Notes: generated by a model not told the origin, from the sequence alone. Numbered from the stretch's first letter, positions 1 through 5,884 are shown. The stretch: 5,884 bases of DNA from an uncultured Gammaproteobacteria bacterium (GCA_946887385.1 CAMPKU010000244.1:1-5884); one strand, 5' to 3'. Translations and numbers: made by a program.

Positions 1-18
1 GCGCACAGGGATGTGCGC
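1..18. repeat. perfect 7-bp hairpin with a GGGA loop at the window edge
   Basis: GCGCACA (1-7) and TGTGCGC (12-18) are exact reverse complements around the loop GGGA. The centre forms the motif CAGGGATG, which recurs at 29-36 with shorter flanking pairing. There is no T-run, so it is not an intrinsic terminator. The stem may continue beyond the window. Confidence 0.65.
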
Positions 19-70
19 CGACGAGCCGCAGGGATGCACTTCCGGCGTGTCTCGGAAGGGGCCTTCGAGG

Positions 71-135
71 CGCGGCCGCCGCCCCGCGCGACGCAAACGA
101 GGTCAAAGTGCGCCGCGCACGCGGCCGAAGCCGGC
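71..135. repeat. direct repeat copy 1 (partner 158-222)
   Basis: This stretch aligns without gaps to 158-222 at an offset of exactly 87 bp, with 53 of 65 positions identical by hand count. The first 17 bases are identical (CGCGGCCGCCGCCCCGC), as are GTCAAAG at 102-108 and the last 11 bases CCGAAGCCGGC. Mismatches fall in all three codon phases (5, 3 and 4), which argues against a conserved protein. It is probably a tandemly arranged extragenic element. Confidence 0.8.
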
Positions 136-165
136 CGCGACATGCTCAACGCGCGCTCGCGGCCG
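121..165. repeat. overlapping inverted repeats between the two direct repeats
   Basis: Two mutually exclusive stems share the same bases. GCGGCCG (121-127) pairs with CGGCCGC (132-138) around AAGC. CGGCCGCGA (132-140) pairs perfectly over 9 bp with TCGCGGCCG (157-165) across a 16-base spacer. Such pairs arise easily in DNA this rich in GGCC, so a function is not established. Confidence 0.5.
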
Positions 166-222
166 CCGCCCCGCACCAAGCGAGCAAAGTCAAAGCGAGC
201 CGCGCGCACGCCCGAAGCCGGC
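158..222. repeat. direct repeat copy 2 (partner 71-135)
   Basis: Second copy of the repeat, with the shared blocks at 158-174, 189-195 and 212-222. Similarity continues weakly for about five more bases. The copy lies about 50 bases downstream of the lpxA stop and is separated from copy 1 by 22 bases. Confidence 0.8.
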
Positions 223-241
223 TGCGATGCGGCCCATCGCA
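223..241. repeat. perfect 7-bp hairpin just downstream of lpxA
   Basis: TGCGATG (223-229) and CATCGCA (235-241) are exact reverse complements around a five-base loop. On the minus strand the hairpin starts 29 bases after the lpxA stop and is followed by GCCGGCTTCGG, not by T residues. It could protect the 3' end of the operon mRNA or mark a processing site, but it is not a classical terminator. Confidence 0.5.
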
Positions 242-270
242 CATGTACGAGGAACGCCACGCGCCATGCC

Positions 271-1041
271 TCAGCGTGCGAGGCCGCGAGAGCCGTCGCG
301 CAGGGAGTCGAGGAAGGGTTGGAGCTCGGGTTGGGAGGCGGCGAGCGGGGCGAGCTCGGCGATCGCGTCTTCGAGCTTCAGGGATTGGCGATAGACGATG
401 CGGTACGCGTCGCGGATGTTGCGGATTTGCTCGGCCGTGAAGCCGCGCCGCTTCAGCCCCTCGGCGTTGATCCCGCGCGGCTCGGCCGGCCGTCCCGAGA
501 TCGTGACGTACGCCGGCACATCTTTCGTCACGTAGCTGAACATGCTCGACAGCGTGTGCGCGCCGATCCGGCAAAACTGGTGCACCGCCGTGAAGCCGCC
601 GAGGATCGCGTAGTCGCCAACCCGCACGTGCCCCGCGATCGACGCGTTGTTCGCGAAGATCGTGTTGTCGCCCACGACGCAATCGTGCGCCACATGGCAG
701 TACGCCATGATCCAGTTGTCGTTGCCGATCGTGGTGACGCCCAAGTCCTGCGCCGTGCCGCGGTTGATCGTGCAGCATTCGCGGATCGTGTTGCGGTCGC
801 CGATCACGAGCCGCGTGCGCTCGCCCTTGTACTTCTTGTCCTGCGGATCGTCGCCGATCGAAGCGAACTGAAAGATGTGGTTGTCGGCGCCGATGGTCGT
901 GGGGCCCTTGACGACCGTGTGCGGCTCGATGCGCGTGCCGCGGCCGACGCGCACGTCCGCGCCGATGACGGCGTACGGGCCGACGTAGACCTCAGTGTCG
1001 ATCTGCGCGGCGGGATCGACAACCGCTCGCGCGTCGATCAA
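271..1041 (-). CDS. lpxA: LpxA, UDP-N-acetylglucosamine O-acyltransferase, with a TTG start
   Basis: First enzyme of lipid A synthesis: it moves a 3-hydroxyacyl chain from ACP to the 3-OH of UDP-GlcNAc in the cytoplasm, as a homotrimer. It has 256 residues (E. coli 262). A left-handed beta-helix of hexapeptide repeats covers about 5-180 and a C-terminal helical domain follows ([12 protein letters not shown], then a final RGLAR). The catalytic His is H119 in CHVAHDC; H116, H138 and H154 match E. coli H122, H144 and H160. Met167 falls at the E. coli Gly173 position, which sets acyl-chain length. Start choice: the family begins MID, and here the codons are TTG-ATC-GAC at 1041, overlapping the fabZ stop as TTGA. 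The only longer in-frame start I found is a GTG at 1122, which would add 27 non-homologous Arg/Gly-rich residues inside fabZ. No ATG or GTG lies between them. lpxB does not follow within the window. Confidence 0.95.
   Translation of the reverse strand: MIDARAVVDPAAQIDTEVYVGPYAVIGADVRVGRGTRIEPHTVVKGPTTIGADNHIFQFASIGDDPQDKKYKGERTRLVIGDRNTIRECCTINRGTAQDLGVTTIGNDNWIMAYCHVAHDCVVGDNTIFANNASIAGHVRVGDYAILGGFTAVHQFCRIGAHTLSSMFSYVTKDVPAYVTISGRPAEPRGINAEGLKRRGFTAEQIRNIRDAYRIVYRQSLKLEDAIAELAPLAASQPELQPFLDSLRDGSRGLAR
1038..1041 (-). promoter_or_regulatory. TTGA stop-start overlap of fabZ and lpxA
   Basis: The fabZ stop TGA (1040-1038) shares two bases with a TTG codon (1041-1039) that begins the family-typical MID of LpxA. 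It is the same geometry as the two ATGA overlaps in this cluster but with a weak start codon. A modest GGACGGA lies eight bases upstream. Reinitiation by ribosomes leaving fabZ is the likely way lpxA is translated. Confidence 0.75.
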
Positions 1042-1490
1042 GACTTGGGTCCGTCCGCCATGAGGATTTGCGTTTCGGCCACGAGCTTGCCGTCGACTTC
1101 CGCGGCCGCCGCGAACCGCCACAGGTTTCGGCGGCGCTTGACGAGCTCGACGCGCAACGTGAGCTGGTCGCCGGGCCGCACCGTCTGCTTGAAGCGCGTC
1201 TCCTCGATACCCACGAGGTAGAGAATCCAGATGCGCTCTTCGGCCGTTGCGCTCTCATACGCAAGCACGCCGCCGGCCTGCGCGAGCGCTTCGATGATCA
1301 GCACGCCGGGCATCACGGGGTAGCCCGGAAAATGGCCTTGGAAGTACGCCTCGTTGGCGCTGATGTTCTTCACCGCCACGATCGACTTGCCGGGCACCAC
1401 CTCGAGCACGCGATCCACCATCAGAAACGGATAGCGATGCGGCAAGCACTTGAGGATGGCGTCGATGTCGAACGGCTTCGTGTCACTCAT
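1038..1490 (-). CDS. fabZ: FabZ, 3-hydroxyacyl-[acyl-carrier-protein] dehydratase
   Basis: Dehydrates 3-hydroxyacyl-ACP to trans-2-enoyl-ACP in type II fatty-acid elongation. It uses the same 3-hydroxyacyl-ACP that LpxA and LpxD consume, so its activity affects the balance of phospholipid against lipid A. It has 150 residues, the normal length, and forms a single hot-dog fold. Seen: [13 protein letters not shown] (16-28), then the active-site segment [20 protein letters not shown] with catalytic His53 and Glu67 (E. coli His54 and Glu68), and the later strands [17 protein letters not shown] and [14 protein letters not shown]. The start ATG (1490-1488) overlaps the lpxD TGA as ATGA, and the ribosome site lies inside the lpxD lysine codons. 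The stop TGA overlaps the TTG start of lpxA. Nothing is missing and assignment is firm. Confidence 0.97.
   Translation of the reverse strand: MSDTKPFDIDAILKCLPHRYPFLMVDRVLEVVPGKSIVAVKNISANEAYFQGHFPGYPVMPGVLIIEALAQAGGVLAYESATAEERIWILYLVGIEETRFKQTVRPGDQLTLRVELVKRRRNLWRFAAAAEVDGKLVAETQILMADGPKS
1487..1490 (-). promoter_or_regulatory. ATGA stop-start overlap of lpxD and fabZ
   Basis: On the minus strand the lpxD stop TGA (1489-1487) and the fabZ ATG (1490-1488) share two bases. The purine-rich GAAGAAGAAG just upstream, which codes the lysines of the LpxD tail, is the likely fabZ ribosome site. This arrangement usually means translational coupling by termination-reinitiation; coupling is inferred here. 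Confidence 0.75.
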
Positions 1491-2536
1491 TTACGCTTCT
1501 TCTTCAATGTTGTTCCAGCGAGTCTCGCGAGCTCGCGCTCCGCCTCGATCAGCCGGCTCGCCAGCTCGTCGAGCTTGCGAAAACGCGCGGCGTTTTTGCG
1601 CCACGCACCCGCCTCTTCGGCGGGCAGGTGGCCGGAATAGGTGCCGGGCTCTTTCACGGACCGCGTAACGATACTGCGGAACGTGAATAAGACGTCGTCG
1701 CAGATCGTGAGCTGATTGATCATGACGGCGCCGCCGCCGATCATACAGCGCTTACCGACCTTGGTGCTGCCCGCAACACCCGACATCGCCGCCATGATCG
1801 TGTGCGCACCGAGCCGCACGTTGTGCGCGATCTGCACGAGGTTGTCGAGTTTCACGCCGTCCTCGATCACCGTGTCCTCGATCGTGCCGCGGTCGATCGT
1901 GGTGTTGGCCCCGATCTCCACGTCGTTGCCGATCACGACGCTGCCCACCTGCGGAATCTTCTGCCAAGCGCCACGGTCCGGCGCGAAGCCGAAGCCGTCG
2001 GCGCCGATGACGGCGCCGGGATGCAGAATGCACCGCGCGCCTACCTGCACGCCGTCGAGCAGTGTGACGCGCGGCCCTATGCGCGTGTCGTTGCCGATCG
2101 CAACGTTCGCGCCGAGCACGCTGCCGGCGCCGATGACGGCGCCGTCGCCGATCGTGGAGTGGCTGCCGATGACGACGTGGGCGTCGACCTGCGCTGTGGG
2201 GGCAATGCGCGCGCTTGCAGTGACGACGGCGCTCGAATGCACGCCGGCAGAGGCGGCGGGCGGCGGGTGCAGCGCGCTCGCCACGCGCGCGTAGATGAGA
2301 TAGGGCTCCGGATGCACGAGGCTCGCCACGGGACACGCGGCGCGGTCGCGCGGCGCGAGAATGACGGCCGCGGCCTGCGTGTGGGCGAGCTGGTCGCGAT
2401 AGAGGGAATTAGCAAGGAACGTCACGGCGTCGGACGCCGCGTTCGACAGTGTACCCACGCGGCTCACCACGACGTCGCGGTCGCCGTGCAATTCGCATCC
2501 GAACTGCGCCGCGAGCTCGCCTAACGTCGCGGCCAT
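1487..2536 (-). CDS. lpxD: LpxD, UDP-3-O-(3-hydroxyacyl)glucosamine N-acyltransferase
   Basis: Third enzyme of lipid A synthesis: it transfers a 3-hydroxyacyl chain from ACP to the 2-amino group of UDP-3-O-acyl-glucosamine in the cytoplasm, acting as a trimer. It has 349 residues (E. coli 341). The N-terminal uridine-binding domain spans about 1-95 ([17 protein letters not shown]). A left-handed beta-helix of hexapeptide repeats covers about 98-290 ([20 protein letters not shown] and similar), and the C-terminal helix has the [15 protein letters not shown] stretch. The catalytic His is H238 in QIAHNV, matching E. coli H239. Two positions differ from E. coli by my alignment: Gln275 where E. 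coli has His276, and Ile289 where it has Met290, the acyl-chain ruler; the local stretch LFTFRSIV is unusual. The tail ends in KKKRK. The ATG at 2536 lies 25 bp behind skp without an obvious Shine-Dalgarno. The stop overlaps the fabZ start as ATGA. Confidence 0.96.
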   Translation of the reverse strand: MAATLGELAAQFGCELHGDRDVVVSRVGTLSNAASDAVTFLANSLYRDQLAHTQAAAVILAPRDRAACPVASLVHPEPYLIYARVASALHPPPAASAGVHSSAVVTASARIAPTAQVDAHVVIGSHSTIGDGAVIGAGSVLGANVAIGNDTRIGPRVTLLDGVQVGARCILHPGAVIGADGFGFAPDRGAWQKIPQVGSVVIGNDVEIGANTTIDRGTIEDTVIEDGVKLDNLVQIAHNVRLGAHTIMAAMSGVAGSTKVGKRCMIGGGAVMINQLTICDDVLFTFRSIVTRSVKEPGTYSGHLPAEEAGAWRKNAARFRKLDELASRLIEAERELARLAGTTLKKKRK

Positions 2537-2561
2537 TCGGAACCGCCCGACGCCGCGTGCG

Positions 2562-3080
2562 TTATCGCCCGGCTGCCGGCTTCAAGACCGCGAGCACGGC
2601 TTCGGTGACGTCGACGGCCGTGCTGGCGAAAATCACGTTCGAGCCCGCAAGCAGCAAGTCGTAGCGCTCCGAGCGCGCGAACTCCTGCGCCTTCAAAAGA
2701 ACCTCGCGGTTGGCTTTGTCGAGCTCTTCGTTGCGGCGCAGGTTCAGATCCTCGAGATACTCGTTCTCTGCGCGCTGGTAGTCGCGCTGGCCGTCGCGGA
2801 TTTGCCGCTCGAGATTGAGCCGCTCCTGCTCGCCCATGACCTGCGCGTCGCGCGTAAACGTTTCCTGCTGCGTGGTGAGTGTTTGTCGCGTGGCTGCGAG
2901 CTCGCGCTGTCGTGGCCCGAACTCCGCCTCGAGCGCCGTCTGGGCCGCAGCCCATTGCGGCGATTGCTCGATGAGCCGGCCGACGTTGACGACGCCGATC
3001 TTGAGGTTACCTTGCGCGCTCGCTACCGAGGCGACACTCGCAGCGGCGAGCGCCGCTACCAGCCAAATTTTCGCGATCAT
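2562..3080 (-). CDS. skp: OmpH/Skp family periplasmic chaperone
   Basis: Periplasmic holdase that binds unfolded outer-membrane proteins after Sec export and delivers them towards BAM; family members work as jellyfish-shaped trimers. It has 172 residues (E. coli Skp 161). The signal peptide is residues 1-22 (MIAKIW, then an Ala/Val-rich core), with cleavage after ASA before QGNLKIG. The trimerisation beta segment LKIGVVNVGRLI (26-37) is followed by a long charged helical region rich in Gln, Arg and Glu (about 42-138), which forms the tentacle arms. The C-terminal strand is YDLLLAGSNVIFAS with VDVTEAVLAVL behind it. The ATG at 3080 is chosen because it starts a clean signal peptide behind a good ribosome site; the longer frame to 3224 would run back into bamA. 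It sits between bamA and lpxD, its usual place. Family assignment is certain; the symbol ompH is also used. Confidence 0.94.
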   Translation of the reverse strand: MIAKIWLVAALAAASVASVASAQGNLKIGVVNVGRLIEQSPQWAAAQTALEAEFGPRQRELAATRQTLTTQQETFTRDAQVMGEQERLNLERQIRDGQRDYQRAENEYLEDLNLRRNEELDKANREVLLKAQEFARSERYDLLLAGSNVIFASTAVDVTEAVLAVLKPAAGR

Positions 3081-3097
3081 GATGGGTCCCTTGAGCT
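3081..3097 (-). promoter_or_regulatory. ribosome binding site of skp in the bamA-skp gap
   Basis: The 17-bp gap after the bamA TAA reads, on the minus strand, AAGGGA then six bases (CCCATC) and the ATG. This is the clearest Shine-Dalgarno match of the genes in the window and it fixes the skp start at 3080. The gap is too short for a separate promoter. Confidence 0.7.
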
Positions 3098-5479
3098 TTA
3101 GAAGGCGTTGCCGATGGAGAACTGAAAGCGTTCCACCTCGTCGCCGAAAAACCGATCCGTTGCGGCATCTTCGTTCAACGGCGCCGCGTAACTGAATCGC
3201 AACAGTCCGAGCGGGGCCAGCCACTCGACGCCGAGGCCTACGGATTTCTTCAACTTATCATAGTCGAAGTCATAGCTGATAGGGTCGCCCAGCTTGTCGA
3301 AGAAGTTGACGCCACCCGTGGAGAACACGCCGCCCACGTCGAAGAACAACGCGATGCGCGTGGAGCCGGCGATCTTCTCCGGCGTCGGAATGATGAGCTC
3401 GAACTGGTTCGCGAACAGCATGTTGCCGCCGTACGGATTACCGAGGTTGTCGCGGGGGCCGAGGTAACTTTCCTTGAAGCCGCGCACGCTCCCCGGCCCG
3501 CCGCCGTAACGATGGCGGAACGGCGGCAGCGCGGTGGTGTCGCCATACGCGTCGCCGTAGAACAGCTCGCTGTTGATCCTGAAGAGCCAATCGCCGCGGA
3601 TGCGCATGTACTTTGTAAAATCGATGTTCGCCGCGTAGTACTCCACCTCGCTGCCCGGCACGGACGCATTGAGCCCCGCCTGCATGCGCGTGCCGGCCGT
3701 GGGAAACATCGCGGCGTTACGGGAGTCGTAGCGCCAGCCCGTCACCAAATCCAAGCTCTTCACGTTGGTGCCGACGAAGCCGTTGGCCACCGGGAACGGT
3801 TCGCCGTTTTGCTGCACCCACTCGAGTGCCTGGCGCGAGCTGAAGTTACTCGTCACCAGCTCGGCGTCTTGGTACTGGAAACCGAACGTCAAGTACTGCA
3901 GGTTCGCGATGGGATAGGTCCAATTCATGCCTGCGGACAACGTGGTAGTGGAGAAATCCGACGTGACCGAAGTGAACTGCTTGAAATCCTGATAGGTGAA
4001 GGCAATCGTGCGCGAGACGCCATCGATGTTGCGGTACGGGTCCGTGAAATTCACGTCGAAGATCTTCTGATACTCGCCGCCCGAGAGATTGAGCGCCACG
4101 CGCCGGCCCGTGCCCATGAAATTCGAATGGATGAAATTGCCCCCGAGCGTGACGCCGAACGTCTCGGAGAAGCCGAGGCTGCCGCCGAACTGCCCCGGCA
4201 ATCCCTCCTCGATCTCGAGGTCCACGTCGACCAAGTCCGGGCTGCCTGCTACGGGAGTGGTTTCGTGCTCCACGGACTCGATGTAGGGGAGCTGCCGGAT
4301 CGCGAGCTTGGAGCGCTCGATCAGGTTGTTCGACAGGTAGCCGCCCTCGAGCTGGCGCATCTCGCGGCGAAAGACCTCGTCGTTGACGTTGTCGGCACCG
4401 TTGAAATTCACGCGCCGCACGTACACGCGATTTTGCGGGTCGACGAAAAAGGTGACGGATACTTCCTTCGTGGCCTCGTCGAGCTCCGGCACGGCGCGCA
4501 CTTCCGCGAACGCGTAGCCGTCCTGGCCGAGCCGAAACGCCATGAGCTCCTCGCTCTGCGTGAGCAGAGCCTGCGAGAAGATCTGCCCCGGCTGCGCCAG
4601 AATGAGCCCGCGAAGCTGCTCTTGCGGCACGACCATCTCGCCGGCCAGCTTCAAGTCGGCGATCGTGTAGCGATCGCCCTCCGTGACGCTGATCGTGACG
4701 AAGATGTCGCGCTTGTCGGGCGAGATGGCCACTTGCACGTCGTCGGCGCGGAAGTCGGCGAAGCCGCGATCCATGTAAAACGACCGCAGCTTCTCGAGAT
4801 CGCCTTCGAGCGCTTCCTTCGAGTAGCGATCGTTCTTCCGGATGAACGACAGCCAGTTTCCGGTGGACAGCTCGAAGTCGGCGGTGATCTCTTCTTCCTC
4901 GAACGTCGTGTTGCCCACGATGTTGACCTGCCGAATCTTCGCCCGATCGCCCTCCTCGATCTGAATCGAGACGCGAACGCGGTTGCCGTCGACGGGCTCC
5001 ACGGTGGGGGTGACGCTGGCGGCGTACTTGCCGCGGCCGTAGTACTCCTCGGTGAGCGACTGCGTGAGCTGCTCGAGCGTCGAGCGATCGAATGTTCTGC
5101 CGGCCGTGAGCCCATTCTCCGTGAGCACGCGCGCCAGGTCGTCGTCTTTGATGTCTTTGTTGCCGTCGAACGTGAACTCGAGAATCGACGGCCGCTCGAG
5201 AACGACGATCACCAGCGTGTCGCCGTCGCGGCGAAACTCGAAGTCCTGGAAAAACGCCGTCTCGAACAGAGCGCGGCCCGCCTCGCGCAGCCGCTGCTCG
5301 TCCACGGTATCGCCGATGTTGATCGGCAGATAATTGTAGATGGTGCCCTCGGCGATGCGCTGCGCGCCTTCGACGCGGAAGTTGCGCACCACGAACGGCT
5401 CGAACGCCGCAAACGCTTTCAGGGCGATGCAGCTCGCGGCACAGAGCACTGCCAACCGCGCGACGCGACGTATCTTCAT
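3098..5479 (-). CDS. bamA: BamA, outer-membrane beta-barrel assembly factor (Omp85 family)
   Basis: Central subunit of the BAM complex, which folds and inserts beta-barrel proteins into the outer membrane. It has 793 residues (E. coli 810). Signal peptide about residues 1-24 with cleavage after AFA, then five POTRA domains: about 27-98, 99-181, 182-273, 274-354 and 355-428. The 16-strand barrel runs from about 430 to the C-terminus. The VRGF motif of loop 6 is at 665-668, after a GGGPGS stretch, and the protein ends in the aromatic barrel signal FQFSIGNAF. The mature part has no cysteine, so the disulfide pair known in loop 6 of E. coli BamA is absent. The chosen ATG (5479-5477) overlaps the rseP stop as ATGA and begins a proper signal peptide (MKIRR then a hydrophobic core). 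An in-frame start at 5602 would add 41 residues lying wholly inside rseP and without signal-peptide character. ompH follows after 17 bp. Confidence 0.97.
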   Translation of the reverse strand: MKIRRVARLAVLCAASCIALKAFAAFEPFVVRNFRVEGAQRIAEGTIYNYLPINIGDTVDEQRLREAGRALFETAFFQDFEFRRDGDTLVIVVLERPSILEFTFDGNKDIKDDDLARVLTENGLTAGRTFDRSTLEQLTQSLTEEYYGRGKYAASVTPTVEPVDGNRVRVSIQIEEGDRAKIRQVNIVGNTTFEEEEITADFELSTGNWLSFIRKNDRYSKEALEGDLEKLRSFYMDRGFADFRADDVQVAISPDKRDIFVTISVTEGDRYTIADLKLAGEMVVPQEQLRGLILAQPGQIFSQALLTQSEELMAFRLGQDGYAFAEVRAVPELDEATKEVSVTFFVDPQNRVYVRRVNFNGADNVNDEVFRREMRQLEGGYLSNNLIERSKLAIRQLPYIESVEHETTPVAGSPDLVDVDLEIEEGLPGQFGGSLGFSETFGVTLGGNFIHSNFMGTGRRVALNLSGGEYQKIFDVNFTDPYRNIDGVSRTIAFTYQDFKQFTSVTSDFSTTTLSAGMNWTYPIANLQYLTFGFQYQDAELVTSNFSSRQALEWVQQNGEPFPVANGFVGTNVKSLDLVTGWRYDSRNAAMFPTAGTRMQAGLNASVPGSEVEYYAANIDFTKYMRIRGDWLFRINSELFYGDAYGDTTALPPFRHRYGGGPGSVRGFKESYLGPRDNLGNPYGGNMLFANQFELIIPTPEKIAGSTRIALFFDVGGVFSTGGVNFFDKLGDPISYDFDYDKLKKSVGLGVEWLAPLGLLRFSYAAPLNEDAATDRFFGDEVERFQFSIGNAF
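5476..5479 (-). promoter_or_regulatory. ATGA stop-start overlap of rseP and bamA
   Basis: The rseP stop TGA (5478-5476) and the bamA ATG (5479-5477) share two bases. No strong Shine-Dalgarno is seen ahead of bamA (only AGG 11 bases upstream), so initiation may depend on ribosomes arriving from rseP. This overlap is also what rules against the longer bamA start at 5602. Confidence 0.75.
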
Positions 5480-5884
5480 GAACCGAATAACCTGACGATG
5501 TCGTTGTAGAAAGCGAAACCCATGAGGGCGATGACGAAAAAGATGCCGATCTGCTGCCCGATCACCATCGAGCGCTCGGAGAGCGGCGCACCCTTTACCC
5601 ATTCAGCCAGCTGATACACGATCTGGCCGCCGTCGAGCAGCGGAATCGGCGCCAAGTTCAAGATTCCGAGGCTGATGCTGACGAGCGCGAGGAAGCTCAA
5701 GAATGCCGCGAGCCCGGCGTCGGCGCTGCTGCCCGCGATGTCGGCGATCGACAGCGGCCCCGCCATGTTCTTCAGCGACACCTCGCCCATGATCATGTGC
5801 GCGAGCATCGACACGGTGAACGCGCTCATATCCCATGTCCGGGTCGCGGCGCGCGGCAGCGACTCGGCGACGCCGTAACGCTGC
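5476..5884 (-). CDS. rseP: RseP, site-2 zinc metalloprotease of the envelope stress response (C-terminal part, 5' end outside window)
   Basis: Inner-membrane intramembrane protease that, in the studied family members, cleaves anti-sigma factor RseA after DegS and so releases sigma-E; it also clears remnant signal peptides. Only the last 135 residues are visible, about a third of the usual 450, and the frame stays open to the window edge. Seen: the SLKNMAGPLSIA stretch, a hydrophobic segment (FLSFLALVSISLGILNLAPIP) running into the LDGG motif, whose Asp (codon at 5634-5632) is the family's third zinc ligand, then the APLSER stretch and a last transmembrane helix ending in NDIVRLFGS. The residue after LDGG is Gln where E. 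coli has His. The HExxH and PDZ domains lie outside the window. The TGA stop overlaps the bamA start (ATGA), so the two are probably translationally coupled. An internal ATG at 5829 is not the start, because the upstream frame (YGVAESL...TW) is also RseP-like. Family assignment is firm. Confidence 0.95.
   Translation of the reverse strand, partial: QRYGVAESLPRAATRTWDMSAFTVSMLAHMIMGEVSLKNMAGPLSIADIAGSSADAGLAAFLSFLALVSISLGILNLAPIPLLDGGQIVYQLAEWVKGAPLSERSMVIGQQIGIFFVIALMGFAFYNDIVRLFGS

Larger units (their letters stand above)
1..270. other. gene-free, GC-rich, structured region downstream of lpxA
   Basis: No credible gene begins or ends here. On the minus strand the first ATG after lpxA (267) opens a frame of only 25 codons (MARGVPRTCAMGRIAAGF...) that does not resemble LpxB or any family I know. 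The plus-strand open frames are Arg/Ala/Pro-rich readings of GC-rich DNA that continue antisense through lpxA. The region holds a two-copy direct repeat at an 87-bp offset, several perfect inverted repeats and two copies of CAGGGATG, listed separately. No hairpin followed by a T-run is present, so I see no intrinsic terminator for the lpxA transcript. Confidence 0.7.

Noticed and set aside
146..244. Minus-strand frame with a signal-peptide-like end (LALTLLAWCGAAAASAR)
   Set aside because: It stops right after the hydrophobic stretch, belongs to a frame running antiparallel through the lpxA region as a shadow, and the repeat copy does not preserve it.
13..1221. Open frame of 402 codons on the plus strand opposite lpxA and the end of fabZ
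   Set aside because: It is antisense to two firm genes, and its first part merely translates the GC-rich repeat region. It has the Arg/Ala/Asp/Val composition of a shadow frame.
2537..2561. Possible promoter between skp and lpxD
   Set aside because: The gap is 25 bp, GC-rich, with no -10-like element, and the gene order argues for one transcript.
3081..3224. A 48-residue N-terminal extension of Skp
   Set aside because: It overlaps the barrel-coding end of bamA, is Arg-rich, and would displace a normal signal peptide that has its own ribosome site.
5401..5479. Possible lipoprotein signal (Cys13 and Cys17) in the BamA leader
   Set aside because: Neither Cys sits in a good lipobox (the preceding residues are AVL and AAS), and the leader ends in a normal AFA cleavage site. 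BamA is not a lipoprotein in its family.
3512..5509. Open frame of 665 codons on the plus strand opposite bamA
   Set aside because: It lies entirely antisense to a full-length BamA with all family motifs. Its translation is rich in Arg, Asp, His, Val and Leu without any recognisable domain, as expected for a mirrored frame in high-GC DNA.
5480..5602. A 41-residue N-terminal extension of BamA
   Set aside because: The extension is wholly inside rseP in another frame and would hide the signal peptide that begins at MKIRR.

Overview
The window is a stretch of high-GC proteobacterial chromosome that carries the 3' part of the conserved outer-membrane biogenesis cluster, entirely on the minus strand. 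Gene order and protein features point to a Gammaproteobacterium, or less likely a Betaproteobacterium. The reasons are a five-POTRA BamA, a Skp/OmpH chaperone directly behind it, and fabZ between lpxD and lpxA. I cannot name a genus from the sequence alone.

Layout, reading the minus strand from right to left: the C-terminal 135 codons of rseP (5884-5476, start outside the window), bamA (5479-3098), ompH/skp (3080-2562), lpxD (2536-1487), fabZ (1490-1038) and lpxA (1041-271). The genes are packed tightly. rseP/bamA and lpxD/fabZ share ATGA stop-start overlaps, and fabZ/lpxA share a TTGA overlap that places the lpxA start at a TTG. The gaps bamA-ompH (17 bp) and ompH-lpxD (25 bp) are too short for ordinary promoters, so the six genes look like one transcription unit running out of the rseP side.

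Functionally, RseP is the site-2 protease of the envelope stress response and BamA inserts outer-membrane beta-barrels. Skp carries unfolded barrels across the periplasm. LpxA and LpxD add the hydroxyacyl chains at the start of lipid A synthesis. FabZ draws on the same 3-hydroxyacyl-ACP pool for fatty-acid elongation. The block therefore coordinates the protein and the lipid A sides of outer-membrane building.

The left 270 bases, downstream of lpxA, hold no credible gene. The usual neighbour lpxB does not begin there. The region is very GC-rich and structured. It has an imperfect direct repeat of about 65-70 bp at an exact 87-bp offset, several perfect 7-9 bp inverted repeats, and a CAGGGATG motif present twice, once inside a perfect hairpin at the window edge. 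This looks like an extragenic repeat cluster.

I see no novel multi-gene system. The points worth a second look are this repeat region, the missing lpxB, the TTG start of lpxA, and substitutions at the acyl-chain selectivity positions of LpxA and LpxD.
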